From a virus: a DNA stretch of 53,731 bases. Below, in pieces: positions 33,550 to 40,966 of the stretch. Where the stretch lies: the IMG/VR virus record IMGVR_UViG_3300037071_000543, positions 1-53,731 of that record. The stretch is one strand, 5' to 3'. Every line of letters begins with the position of its first letter. Position 1 is the first letter of the stretch. Under the pieces are notes generated by a model. It worked only from the letters and a program-made list of their open reading frames with translations, was not told the origin of the DNA and did no database searches. The translations under genes and the position numbers were made by a program.

Positions 33550-33764
33550 CCGAGCACCAAGACTGGAAGTGGTGGAAGGACGAAGCCTACAAGGCAGCGA
33601 CCCGCGCCGATGCTGCGGAGAAGGACGCGGCGGCGTTGCGAGAGGCCATAGAGCGTGTGCTTACCGGCAGGGAAGTTTACAAGGGCGACCACACAGAAGT
33701 GGAAAGTTACGACACCGGCACCATAGAGAACATCCTCAGTGCCGCGTTGGAGGCCAAGCCATGA
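33546..33764 (+). CDS. Small helical protein
   Basis: 72 residues from TTG 33546, overlapping the preceding stop (TTGA). Helical and charged (DEAYKAATRADAAEKDAAAL), with a final SYDTGTIENILSAAL. Similar coiled N-terminal regions occur in the next gene. The function is unknown. Confidence 0.65.
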   Translation: MTEHQDWKWWKDEAYKAATRADAAEKDAAALREAIERVLTGREVYKGDHTEVESYDTGTIENILSAALEAKP

Positions 33765-34252
33765 CGCCCGATGCTGATCCGGTGGCTTGGCAAAACCGCT
33801 ATCGGTCGCGGAGTTGGCCGTCAGAAGAATGGTCGGAGTGGTCGGAATGGCGTGATGGGAAGCAGCCTGAGTTGCGGACAAAAGCAGAAGACGGAGGCTG
33901 CTACGACACGGAAGAGCGTCCGCTTTACACACGTCCCGACCCTGAACTTGTCAAGGCTATGGGCCGCGCCGAGGCTGCGGAGCAGCGGGTGGTAGAACTG
34001 GTGGAATCGCGCAACGGAATCCTCGACCAGCGTGATGCCTTCCATAAGCGCGTCAAGGAACTGGAGGCCTCGCGCAGCGAAATTATCATCCTGCGCAATA
34101 CCTTCCGTAAGCGCGTCAAGGAACTGGAGGCGCGGCTGGCGAGTGAAGAGTCGGCGTCGAGCCAGACCCGGGCCGAACGCTATAATCTGGCGCAGCAGGT
34201 CAAGGAACTGACCAGACGGCTGGAAGCCCTGCAACAGGAGGTGTCGAAATGA
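33761..34252 (+). CDS. Coiled-coil protein with common phage N-terminal motif
   Basis: 163 residues. VAWQNRYRSRSWPSEEWSEW and YDTEERPLYTRPDPE form a pattern found in many phage and prophage proteins. The remaining 95 residues are a coiled coil with an internal repeat: two copies of a FxKRVKELEA segment about 22 residues apart. The function is unknown. Confidence 0.75.
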   Translation: MTPDADPVAWQNRYRSRSWPSEEWSEWSEWRDGKQPELRTKAEDGGCYDTEERPLYTRPDPELVKAMGRAEAAEQRVVELVESRNGILDQRDAFHKRVKELEASRSEIIILRNTFRKRVKELEARLASEESASSQTRAERYNLAQQVKELTRRLEALQQEVSK

Positions 34253-34455
34253 CCCGAACGGAAGCGATCGACCGCGTGCTGACCTATCTGCGGATGCTGC
34301 TTGGACGGCCCGGTATCGACCCGGAAATGGTGGCCAAGGCCAACGAATCGATCATCCTGCTAGAGCAGGAAAAGGTCGACATCGCCACCCGTGAGGCCGA
34401 ACTTGCGGCGATCACCGACAGCCTGCAATCGATCCTCGGTTCGCGATCGTCTTGA
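34249..34455 (+). CDS. Small helical protein
   Basis: 68 residues, MTRTEAIDRVLTYLRMLLGR, then KANESIILLEQEKVDIATRE. A short helical hairpin is likely. It ends at the promoter that precedes the Cro-like gene. Confidence 0.7.
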   Translation: MTRTEAIDRVLTYLRMLLGRPGIDPEMVAKANESIILLEQEKVDIATREAELAAITDSLQSILGSRSS

Positions 34456-34481
34456 CGCTGCCTGTAGCATCCGGTTACAAC
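34452..34481 (+). promoter_or_regulatory. Promoter with 17-bp operator before the Cro-like gene
   Basis: TTGACG (34452-34457) and TACAAC (34476-34481), 18 bases apart, form a plausible sigma-70 promoter. The palindrome TGTAGCATCCGGTTACA (34463-34479) lies between and over the -10. A repressor bound there would block the promoter, as in lambdoid switches. The same 17-bp pattern recurs at 45485. Confidence 0.6.
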
Positions 34482-34504
34482 TACGCCAAACCGGGAGGAT
34501 AAGC

Positions 34505-34825
34505 ATGCCGCTTGAAATCGTGCAGCGCGCCGCCGACAAAGCGGGCGGGCTGGCAGTCTTGGCGCGGGCGCTTGGCATCAGCCACACGGCATTCTATCGC
34601 TGGAAGGCGGTGCCGCCAGATCGCGTGCTCCAGATCGAGGAGATAACCGGAATCCCCCGATATGAAATCCGGCCCGACATCTACCCGTCACCCGACCGGC
34701 AAGAGCAGATCAATATCGAATCGGAATTGCGCGCGATGATTCGCCGCTATACGACCCGGCTGACCAGCCAGCAAATCCGCGCCGCGCTCCGCACCGCCAT
34801 CAACGAAGTGCGAGACCTCCCGTGA
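34505..34825 (+). CDS. Cro/YdaS-like repressor
   Basis: 106 residues. GGGAGGA precedes the ATG. Residues 5-60 match the Cro/YdaS-type helix-turn-helix: ADKAGGLAVLARALGISHTA, FYRWKAVPPDRVLQIEEITG, PRYEIRPDIYP. The recognition helix is expected around SHTAFYRW. The last 40 residues are helical and charged. It is preceded by a promoter with a 17-bp palindrome, so it probably controls itself and the other sites of that type. Confidence 0.85.
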   Translation: MPLEIVQRAADKAGGLAVLARALGISHTAFYRWKAVPPDRVLQIEEITGIPRYEIRPDIYPSPDRQEQINIESELRAMIRRYTTRLTSQQIRAALRTAINEVRDLP

Positions 34826-35208
34826 CCACGCCGTCCTATGTCGAGTTCCGATCGTCGCTCTGTGCCTGCCGACCGCGCATGGAGCCCAAACCACAGGGCA
34901 TCATGCCGCTGATACGGACCCAGCATCGCGGCTACCGGACGGTCAAATATCTGGTCGACGTGTTCCCGGAGAAGGTCGACCGCAAGCGCCTGCGCATGGC
35001 GGCTGGAATCAGTGGCCGCGACCCGCGCCATAGCGCCAACTTCGAATGGCACCTCCTGCGGATCAACGATACCTTGCCGCTCACCGGCTGGCAGATCGAG
35101 TCCAACGAGACCGACACCCTCTACTGGCTGGAGCCAATCAACGAAGGGCACCACATGCGGTTGGTGCGCGAATTTCAAAGGAGACGGGAGCATGCCAGTG
35201 GGACATAA
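34822..35208 (+). CDS. Putative winged-helix regulator
   Basis: 128 residues from GTG 34822, overlapping the repressor stop. The sequence RTVKYLVDVFPEKVDRKRLRM, then NFEWHLLRINDTLPLTGWQI, then DTLYWLEPIN fits helix-helix-wing domains of OmpR-type, where GWQIES sits before the wing. It follows the Cro-like gene, which fits a regulatory pair. The fold is inferred. Confidence 0.5.
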   Translation: MTTPSYVEFRSSLCACRPRMEPKPQGIMPLIRTQHRGYRTVKYLVDVFPEKVDRKRLRMAAGISGRDPRHSANFEWHLLRINDTLPLTGWQIESNETDTLYWLEPINEGHHMRLVREFQRRREHASGT

Positions 35209-35797
35209 CTCGGGCCAGTTGACGGAAGACGAACGCAAATCGCTATTCTTCAGCCACGTCCGCAAGCGCATGGCGATCGACGCCAAGATCAAGACCTTGC
35301 GAACCGAGCGCAAGGAGGACGGCGCGGCGGCGCAGAGCTTTGGCATCGTGCTGAAGGACATGGACTTCGCCATCGAAGCCATGCAGGCCGACGACAAGGC
35401 GAAGATCAGCGACCGCTACCTCTCGCACGGCGAGATTCTCAACTGGCTTGGTCTGGTCACCGGCTTTCAGGCGGACCTGCTGCGCGATCGCGCTCCCGCC
35501 CTCGATCGCATCGAGAATGACGGGCAGGTGGCCGGGCTGGCGGGCAAGAGCGAAGGGCAGAGCGGATACCCGGCCAAGTCGGATGAGGACACGGCATGGC
35601 GCAAGGGCCACCGCGAAGGCCAACGGATCATGCGCGACAACCTCAAGGCCGCGATGGACAAGAAGAACGCGGAGAACAAGGCGACCGTCGAAGGCCTCAA
35701 GGGCGACAAGCCCAAGCCCGAGCCCAAGAAGACCGGCAAGGTGGTGCCGATGAGGCCGAAGTCGACCAAGCCGCCGACCCCGCCGCCTGCTGCATAA
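35192..35797 (+). CDS. Conserved helical protein with disordered tail
   Basis: 201 residues. AAGGAGACGGGAGC precedes ATG 35192. The N-terminal MPVGHNSGQLTEDERKSLFF is a start seen in several phage and alphaproteobacterial proteins. The body is helical, with GIVLKDMDFAIEAMQ and WLGLVTGFQADLL. The last 60 residues are Lys/Pro-rich. It may bind DNA. No function is known. Confidence 0.7.
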   Translation: MPVGHNSGQLTEDERKSLFFSHVRKRMAIDAKIKTLRTERKEDGAAAQSFGIVLKDMDFAIEAMQADDKAKISDRYLSHGEILNWLGLVTGFQADLLRDRAPALDRIENDGQVAGLAGKSEGQSGYPAKSDEDTAWRKGHREGQRIMRDNLKAAMDKKNAENKATVEGLKGDKPKPEPKKTGKVVPMRPKSTKPPTPPPAA

Positions 35798-35895
35798 AAC
35801 GGCATCGCATCAGGTGAGAATCCCCGGAAAGGATGCTCGCGCCTGCTGCATAAAAACAGGGGCGCTAAAATTCAAAAACGAATTATGACGCCCCC
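35785..35895 (+). repeat. Direct repeat and hairpin leader
   Basis: GCCTGCTGCATAAAA occurs twice (35785-35799, 35841-35855). A hairpin follows: GGGGCG (35859-35864) with CGCCCC (35889-35894), and an inner AATTC/GAATT stem (35869-35873, 35880-35884). As a terminator it would work on the minus strand, where TGTTTTTA follows. On the plus strand it ends 17 bases before the next start and could control that gene. Confidence 0.5.
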
Positions 35896-35912
35896 AAAAA
35901 AGGAGAATTTGC

Positions 35913-36269
35913 ATGGCCCAAATGTTGAAACTGTCCGGCGATCCAGATGACGACGACCTTGAGGAGGCCGTCGAGGCGGCGATGAAGGACCTCGCGCCGC
36001 CGAAGGTGAGTGATCCAGTCGGTCGACCCTTCAACCCCGAGCAGTCAGCGCCGCCCGGCACGCTGGTGACCCAATACCGGCAGTCGTTCGCCAACCAGAT
36101 TCGCCTGCTTCAGGAGCGCATCGACACGCTCAACAACGAAGCCCGCATGCTTACGAGCGAATACCGCCGCAAGATGGAGGAGATTGAGACCAAGCTCCGC
36201 CGCCTCACCGTGGTCAAGGCGTCGGTCGAGGGCGCGCACACCCACCTGCTGCGCCGGGAAGATGAGTGA
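35913..36269 (+). CDS. Coiled-coil protein of unknown function
   Basis: 118 residues. AAAGGAG lies before the ATG. An acidic N-terminal part (DPDDDDLEEAVEAAMKDL) leads to a long coiled coil (LLQERIDTLNNEARMLTSEY, RKMEEIETKLRRL). It overlaps the methyltransferase-like gene by 8 bases. The function is unknown. Confidence 0.75.
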   Translation: MAQMLKLSGDPDDDDLEEAVEAAMKDLAPPKVSDPVGRPFNPEQSAPPGTLVTQYRQSFANQIRLLQERIDTLNNEARMLTSEYRRKMEEIETKLRRLTVVKASVEGAHTHLLRREDE

Positions 36270-36828
36270 CTGGTTCTTCGCCCCGCTCAGGCCGCTCTAC
36301 TACGAAGTGATCGTCATCGACCCGGCGTTGCACTTCAAACTGTACAGCGAGGCCGGGGCGAAGAAATCCCCGCAGGCCCAATACCGGACGATGGCCGACA
36401 ATGACATTCTCGACCTGCCTGTCGGAAGCCTCGCGTCGTTGGGATGCCTGATGTTCCTGTGGGCGACCGCGCCAAAACTGCCGCTGGCGCTCAAGATGGT
36501 CGAGGCGTGGGGCTTCACCTACAAATCCGTCATGGTCTGGCGCAAGGTGACCACCAACGGCAAGGTCCGCTGGGGGCCGGGCTACCGGGTGCGATCGACC
36601 GGCGAACTGGTCATCGTCGCCACCCTCGGCAATCCCCGGCAGACCTACATCCCGCCGACGATCTTCGATGGCGTGGCCCGCGAGCACAGCCGAAAGCCGG
36701 AGGAGTTCTATGCGCTGGTCGAGAAGATCATGCCGCACGCGCGCCGCGCTGACGTGTTTAGTCGACAGCTTCGCCCGGGCTGGGAGAGCTTCGGCGATCA
36801 GACACTTCTGTTCGAGGAGGGAAGCTGA
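36262..36828 (+). CDS. MT-A70-type adenine methyltransferase homologue with degenerate DPPW
   Basis: 188 residues, starting MSDWFFAPLRPLYY. It follows the MT-A70 phage methyltransferase pattern throughout: VIVIDP (about residue 20), LMFLWATAPKLPLAL, WGFTYKSVMVWRK, GYRVRSTGELVIVATLGNPR, HSRKPEEFYALVEKIMPHA, RPGWESFGDQ. However, the catalytic DPPW is DPAL here, losing the second Pro and the aromatic residue. It could be weakly active, act on a different base, or be a non-catalytic binding relative. Intact flanks and reading frame argue against decay. Confidence 0.8.
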   Translation: MSDWFFAPLRPLYYEVIVIDPALHFKLYSEAGAKKSPQAQYRTMADNDILDLPVGSLASLGCLMFLWATAPKLPLALKMVEAWGFTYKSVMVWRKVTTNGKVRWGPGYRVRSTGELVIVATLGNPRQTYIPPTIFDGVAREHSRKPEEFYALVEKIMPHARRADVFSRQLRPGWESFGDQTLLFEEGS

Positions 36829-37421
36829 TGTTTGTGGCCGCGTACCGCCGCACAATGGCCAGCGCCAAGCGGATCATCGAAGACGAGGACAACCCGACGC
36901 CGCGCCGCGCCAAGCTCATCGAGCAGGCGCGCGCATGGCAGGAAAAGGCACACGCGCGCCAACGCCGGTTCGACGCCGACCAGCGCGCCGCCGACGAAAC
37001 CCGCAATCGGCTGATCGAGGAGTCGCCGGTCAGGATTCCGATCCTCGAAATACCGACGCCGCTCGACATCATGCAGAAGGTCGCCAACTGGCACGGGATA
37101 ACTCTGGATGAACTGCGCGGCGAGTCGCGGGAATGGCCGACGATCGCTGCCCGATTCGACGCGATCGCCGCCGTCTACCTGAATTGCCGGATGGGCGGGA
37201 AACCCCCGAGCCTGCCGTACATGGCCCGGTTCTTCGGCCAGCGTCACCACACGACGATCCTTGCCGCGCTGAAAAAGCGCAAGATCACTCGGCAGCCTGC
37301 TTCTTCTGCGATGACGGCATCCGCGAGCGTATGCGTTGACGAATCTTCTGCCGCGTCTTCGACGGTGGTGAAGGAGGCGCAGGCGGCGCAGGCGGAGGCG
37401 GCGGCGGCATCGCCTGCTTGA
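36828..37421 (+). CDS. DnaA domain IV-like DNA-binding protein
   Basis: 197 residues. The C-terminal half matches DnaA domain IV: MQKVANWHGITLDELRGESR, then SLPYMARFFGQRHHTTILAA, where RHHTT corresponds to the DnaA signature GRDHTT that contacts DnaA boxes. No AAA+ domain is present; the N-terminal 80 residues are a charged helix. It may bind host or phage origin boxes, either recruiting or blocking replication. The last 45 residues (Ala/Ser-rich) are antisense to the neighbouring repressor gene and may be an extension without function. Confidence 0.75.
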   Translation: MFVAAYRRTMASAKRIIEDEDNPTPRRAKLIEQARAWQEKAHARQRRFDADQRAADETRNRLIEESPVRIPILEIPTPLDIMQKVANWHGITLDELRGESREWPTIAARFDAIAAVYLNCRMGGKPPSLPYMARFFGQRHHTTILAALKKRKITRQPASSAMTASASVCVDESSAASSTVVKEAQAAQAEAAAASPA

Positions 37422-37569
37422 GCGTATCATTGACCCGCTGTAGCCAGCCCGGCCCGGTCGCTCTGTAATAATCCACGATTTCCGGCTCCAGCCGCAGCGT
37501 CAGCAGTGCCTTGCGCGACGGTGGCCGCCCGACCTTTTTCTTCTCTTTCACTTCCATTTTCGCCGTCAT
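37285..37569 (-). CDS. Ribbon-helix-helix repressor, BrnA-antitoxin-like
   Basis: 94 residues. GGGAG lies 7 bases before ATG 37569. ALLTLRLEPEIVDYYRATGP, then WLQRVNDTLKQAM is the ribbon strand and two helices of the BrnA/CopG type (about residues 21-53). A Pro-rich spacer and a basic tail follow. No toxin partner is adjacent. It is the only leftward gene in this region and its own upstream gap carries two CGTACTACG palindromes, so it probably represses itself and the genes beyond. Its end overlaps the DnaA-like gene tail to tail by 137 bases. Confidence 0.8.
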   Translation of the reverse strand: MTAKMEVKEKKKVGRPPSRKALLTLRLEPEIVDYYRATGPGWLQRVNDTLKQAMPPPPPPAPPAPPSPPSKTRQKIRQRIRSRMPSSQKKQAAE

Positions 37570-37595
37570 GCCGATGCTCCCAACTTTTTTAATTC

Positions 37596-37639
37596 CGTAC
37601 TACGATTTACCCTTGCTGGCAAACTCGTTTCGTACTACG
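37596..37639. promoter_or_regulatory. Paired CGTACTACG operators in a divergent gap
   Basis: Two perfect CGTACTACG palindromes at 37596-37604 and 37631-37639, starts 35 bases apart. They lie between the repressor gene (leftward) and the 37680 gene (rightward). TTGCTG sits between them. The same spacing recurs at 41865/41900, so cooperative binding by dimers is likely. Confidence 0.65.
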
Positions 37640-37679
37640 TAATAGGTGGACGGGAAGAAAGCAAGGAGAAACCACGGAA

Positions 37680-38075
37680 ATGAAAACAGCCTTCCAGACC
37701 TACGCCAGCCAAGCCCGGGAGAAGGGCGACACGGCGCTGGCCAAGCGGATCGAGATGGAAAGGCGGATGGCCAGTGCGCTGGTCAAGGCCTGCCTCGAAC
37801 GCGGCTACTGGGTCTCGGTCAATGACGGCGGCGAATGGGTGGTCAAGCACTCCCGCAGCTACCAGAGAGTGATGGAAGCCCTCTACTCGACCGACCTCGA
37901 CTTGGTTCGGATCAGCAAGCTGGACGACGAAGGCGCGATCAAGGGAGCCGGGACCTTCCACCTGATCTACGGGAATGACGGCTACGACCTGATCGCCGAC
38001 CACTCCGACAACGAAGCCTGCAACGCGATCTGGAACGAAGTGATCGGCCCGCTGGCCGACAAGATGCAGGCCTGA
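37680..38075 (+). CDS. Accessory protein of unknown function
   Basis: 131 residues. AGGAGAAACC and a usual spacing lead to the ATG. The sequence RRMASALVKACLERGYWVSV, then VMEALYSTDLDLVRI, then FHLIYGNDGYDLIADHSD looks like a compact alpha/beta domain. Related sequences tend to occur on plasmids and phages of alphaproteobacteria. The function is unknown. It is the first gene after the paired operators and so probably regulated. Confidence 0.75.
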   Translation: MKTAFQTYASQAREKGDTALAKRIEMERRMASALVKACLERGYWVSVNDGGEWVVKHSRSYQRVMEALYSTDLDLVRISKLDDEGAIKGAGTFHLIYGNDGYDLIADHSDNEACNAIWNEVIGPLADKMQA

Positions 38076-38122
38076 CAACCGCGCCGGGGCGGACCCCCGG
38101 CATCCTCCACGGGGAAACCCAA

Positions 38123-38293
38123 ATGACCGAGTTCGAAAAGTGGATGGCCAAGGTCGACGCCATCCTGATGAAGAAGTGCGGCCTCGACAGCCGCGACCTC
38201 GATGATTGGCGCTACGCCGACGCCTTCGAAGAGGGGGAGAGCCCCGCCCATGCGGCGAGGGACGCCTACGAAGCGGCGAACGGAGACTACTGA
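38123..38293 (+). CDS. Small conserved protein (DUF5419-like)
   Basis: 56 residues, MTEFEKWMAKVDAILMKKCG, then LDDWRYADAFEEGESPAHAA. The FxxWMxKVDxIL start and a WRY...F.EG.SP..AA helical end match a small family common in phages and plasmids. No function is known. TGATG joins it to the next gene. Confidence 0.75.
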   Translation: MTEFEKWMAKVDAILMKKCGLDSRDLDDWRYADAFEEGESPAHAARDAYEAANGDY

Positions 38294-38496
38294 TGGGCTA
38301 CCGAATTTACGAAACAGAAGGCCACATCCGCCGCACGGTCGCGGTGGACATCCCCTCGATCGCCGAGGCCCGCGCCTTCCTTGAGGGTTGGGGCGAGGTG
38401 ATCTGTTTCGAGCGCGATCCAGACTACGACGCCGCCGACTGCGCCCTGCTGCGCAAGAGCGGCAACCTCCACGTCTACGCCATCGAAAGGAACTGA
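38293..38496 (+). CDS. Small alpha/beta protein
   Basis: 67 residues, MGYRIYETEGHIRRTVAVDI. A helix between strands (IAEARAFLEGWGEVICFERD) and LHVYAIERN at the end suggest a small ferredoxin-like fold. The function is unknown. Confidence 0.7.
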   Translation: MGYRIYETEGHIRRTVAVDIPSIAEARAFLEGWGEVICFERDPDYDAADCALLRKSGNLHVYAIERN

Positions 38497-38497
38497 A

Positions 38498-38896
38498 ATG
38501 GAACGCTACCTTCAACTCTTCGAAGACCCCAAGGACGCCGTGGCCGAGGGTTACGCGGAGTTCAACCGCAACCCGACACTCACGGTCGACATCCCGGACG
38601 GCGGCTTCACCATCTCCGCCCGGACCAGCGAGGGCAAGCGGGTCACCTTCGCCTTCCAGCCCTACCGCCACGGCGGCCCGCCCCAGTGCGTCGATGTCGC
38701 CTACCACGACAACGGCACCTTCCGCCTCGATCGCCCGGACGACAAGATACCGACCTTCAACATCATAGTCTTCGGGCAGACCTCGCACGGTCGCGGCCAC
38801 TCCGACCAGTTGGACACCCGCAAGGCCGAGTTCAAGCCCGGGATCGTCTGTGTCCTGATGGACGGCAAGAAGGAGACCAACGATGCCGAGAAGTGA
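38498..38896 (+). CDS. Small beta-rich protein
   Basis: 132 residues. Strands TLTVDIPDGGFTISARTSEG and RVTFAFQPYRHGG and NIIVFGQTSHGRGHS are followed by an acidic tail. It overlaps the DUF3560 gene by 14 bases. The function is unknown. Confidence 0.7.
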   Translation: MERYLQLFEDPKDAVAEGYAEFNRNPTLTVDIPDGGFTISARTSEGKRVTFAFQPYRHGGPPQCVDVAYHDNGTFRLDRPDDKIPTFNIIVFGQTSHGRGHSDQLDTRKAEFKPGIVCVLMDGKKETNDAEK

Positions 38897-39674
38897 TTAC
38901 GAAGCCCGCCAGAACGCCCGCCGCGAGCGACTGGCTGACAAGGCCGAGCGGCTGCGCAAGGAAGCACAGGCCCGGTCCAAGGCGGGCTGGGACGCCCTGC
39001 ACGCCATCCCCTTCGGCCAGCCGATCCTTGTCGGCCACCACTCCGAGCAGCGCGATCGCAACTACCGCAAGCGCGCCATCGGCAACATCGACAAGTCGGT
39101 GATGCTCAACAAGGCCGCAGGCGAGGCCGAGGCCCGCGCCGACAACATGGGTAGCGGCGGAATCTCCAGCGACGACCCGACCGCGATCGACAAGCTCAAG
39201 GCCAAGCTGGCCAAGCTGGAGGCCGAGCAGGCGCAGATGGTCGCCACCAACAAGGCGGTGCGATCCAAGGACCCGACCGCCGCCCTGACCGCGCTGGGCT
39301 TCGGAGCCGCCACGATCGGCGCGCTGCTGACGCCCGACTACGCGGGGCGCAAGGGCATCCCGAGCTACGCCCTCTCGAACGCCAGCGCGGTGATCCGCCA
39401 GACCCGGCAGAGGATCGAGCAACTTGAACGCGAATGCACTCGCGTGCAAGTGGTGACCGAGACCAACATCGGGCTCACGGCGATCGAGAACACCGACGCC
39501 AACCGGGTGCAACTGATCTTCCCCGGCAAGCCCGACGCGGAGACCCGCACCCTGCTGAAGCGATACGGCTTCCGCTGGAGCCCGAGCGAAGGCGCGTGGC
39601 AGCGGCTCCTCAACAACGCGGGCATCTACGCGGCCCGCACCGTGATCGACCACCTCACAGCAAAGGAGACATAA
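38883..39674 (+). CDS. DUF3560 protein
   Basis: 263 residues. The N-terminal part is helical (RQNARRERLADKAERLRKEA), with GQPILVGHHSEQRDRNYRKR in the middle as in DUF3560. A long coiled coil (residues 95-130) follows. The C-terminal RVQLIFPGKPDAETRTLLKR, YGFRWSPSEGAWQR is the usual end of these proteins. The family is common in plasmids and phages; its function is not known, though the C-terminal part resembles DNA-processing domains. Confidence 0.85.
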   Translation: MPRSDYEARQNARRERLADKAERLRKEAQARSKAGWDALHAIPFGQPILVGHHSEQRDRNYRKRAIGNIDKSVMLNKAAGEAEARADNMGSGGISSDDPTAIDKLKAKLAKLEAEQAQMVATNKAVRSKDPTAALTALGFGAATIGALLTPDYAGRKGIPSYALSNASAVIRQTRQRIEQLERECTRVQVVTETNIGLTAIENTDANRVQLIFPGKPDAETRTLLKRYGFRWSPSEGAWQRLLNNAGIYAARTVIDHLTAKET

Positions 39675-39947
39675 ATGGCCAAGCAGTATCCCGACCGGAC
39701 CCTTGAGAAGGCGCTGCGCCAGCGCGGCTTCGATGTCGTCTGCCACTGGCAGATGAAGGGACCGCCCAACACGATGATCGCGTGGATGGAATACCTCTTC
39801 GCCAGCAACGGCGAGGTGGGCGGCGGGATGATCGTCCAGACCTTCAAGGAAGGCGGCTGGTCCGTCTACGTCGCGCCGACCCACAAGAACGACACCGAGA
39901 CCACGATCGACGCGGTGATCGCAACACTCGAAAGGAAATGCACATGA
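39675..39947 (+). CDS. Small alpha/beta protein
   Basis: 90 residues, starting right after the DUF3560 stop. DRTLEKALRQRGFDVVCHWQ, then GGGMIVQTFKEGGWSVYVAP. An N-terminal helix and a sheet are predicted. The function is unknown. Confidence 0.7.
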   Translation: MAKQYPDRTLEKALRQRGFDVVCHWQMKGPPNTMIAWMEYLFASNGEVGGGMIVQTFKEGGWSVYVAPTHKNDTETTIDAVIATLERKCT

Positions 39948-40204
39948 CCAAGCATGACGACCGGCTCCCGGCATTCTGCGCCAGCCGGATGCCGACCACC
40001 AACGAGCCTATCCTCCTTCACCGGGGCCACAAGGGTTTCTGGCCCGCGCCTTTCCCGGAGTTCGACCCGGAGGAGTTCAACCGCGACATGGGCGTCACCA
40101 ACGCGCAGCGGATGGCGATGGAGATCGGATCGATCTTCGGCTTCGACGTTCCCGGGGCGAACCCGGACATGCACACCCACCTCAACTGTGGAGAGACCAA
40201 ATGA
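39944..40204 (+). CDS. Accessory protein of unknown function
   Basis: 86 residues; ATGA overlap sets the start. TTNEPILLHRGHKGFWPAPF and FNRDMGVTNAQRMAMEIGS, then a His-rich end (DMHTHLNCGE). It could bind metal. The function is unknown. Confidence 0.7.
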   Translation: MTKHDDRLPAFCASRMPTTNEPILLHRGHKGFWPAPFPEFDPEEFNRDMGVTNAQRMAMEIGSIFGFDVPGANPDMHTHLNCGETK

Positions 40205-40596
40205 ACACCCACCGCTTTGACAGCACGGGCGATGCCTACGACGAATGCCAGTGGAACGAAGAGGTCAAGACCGGCGACACGCTGGTGATCGAGGAGCCCG
40301 ACTGGCGCGGCGGTGTCATCGGGCGCGACGAAGACGGCTTCAAGGTCTACGCCCACGCGGACAATCCGATCGCCATCACCGTAGTCGGGCTGGCATGGGC
40401 GTGGCCGCTGGCGGTCACCGTCGAGCGCGGCGAGCTTCACACCATCGAGGACAGCCTCGACGCCTACGAGCGCGTGATCGCCGACGCTGGCATCACCTGC
40501 GACCAGATCAAGGTGGCGCTCGACGCGGCCACGGGCATCAACGCCCCGGTTCGCCCGCTCTGGAGCGAATACCTCAAATCGAAAGGCAAAAATTAA
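40201..40596 (+). CDS. Accessory protein with SH3-like part
   Basis: 131 residues. TGDTLVIEEPDWRGGVIGRD and GFKVYAHADNPIAIT look like a small barrel. A helical end follows (LDAYERVIADAGITCDQIKV). The function is unknown. Confidence 0.7.
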   Translation: MNTHRFDSTGDAYDECQWNEEVKTGDTLVIEEPDWRGGVIGRDEDGFKVYAHADNPIAITVVGLAWAWPLAVTVERGELHTIEDSLDAYERVIADAGITCDQIKVALDAATGINAPVRPLWSEYLKSKGKN

Positions 40597-40597
40597 C

Positions 40598-40966
40598 ATG
40601 CCCTACAAGAGCGACACTCACCCGCGCTGCCGGTACTGCGGAGAACTGATCCGCAAGTACACGCACACCGTCTGGTTCAACCGCCCGCGAAGCGGTCGAC
40701 CGGAAATCCCGCGCACCAAGGAGGAGGCGCAAAAACTCATCAACGGCGTCATCACATCGGTCAGATGGGAACGTTACGACCCCGACGCCCTCTGCAAGGT
40801 GGTTGGCAAGCCCGAGTACGATTACATCGACTGGATCGGCGTGTGGGACGGCGAGAGCTATGTCCATGAGTTCTTCTGCAACGGCGAGCACGCCAAGCAG
40901 TTCGCCAACCTGATGGCCAGCAACGGCCACGTCACGCGGGCCTTCATCGCCAAGGGTGGAGCCTGA
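40598..40966 (+). CDS. Zinc-binding accessory protein
   Basis: 122 residues. CRYCGELIRKYTHTVWF near the start and HEFFCNGEHAKQFANLM near the end form a probable two-part zinc site with C-x2-C and C/H ligands. Between them lies an acidic helical segment. TGATG couples it to the next gene. The function is unknown. Confidence 0.75.
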   Translation: MPYKSDTHPRCRYCGELIRKYTHTVWFNRPRSGRPEIPRTKEEAQKLINGVITSVRWERYDPDALCKVVGKPEYDYIDWIGVWDGESYVHEFFCNGEHAKQFANLMASNGHVTRAFIAKGGA

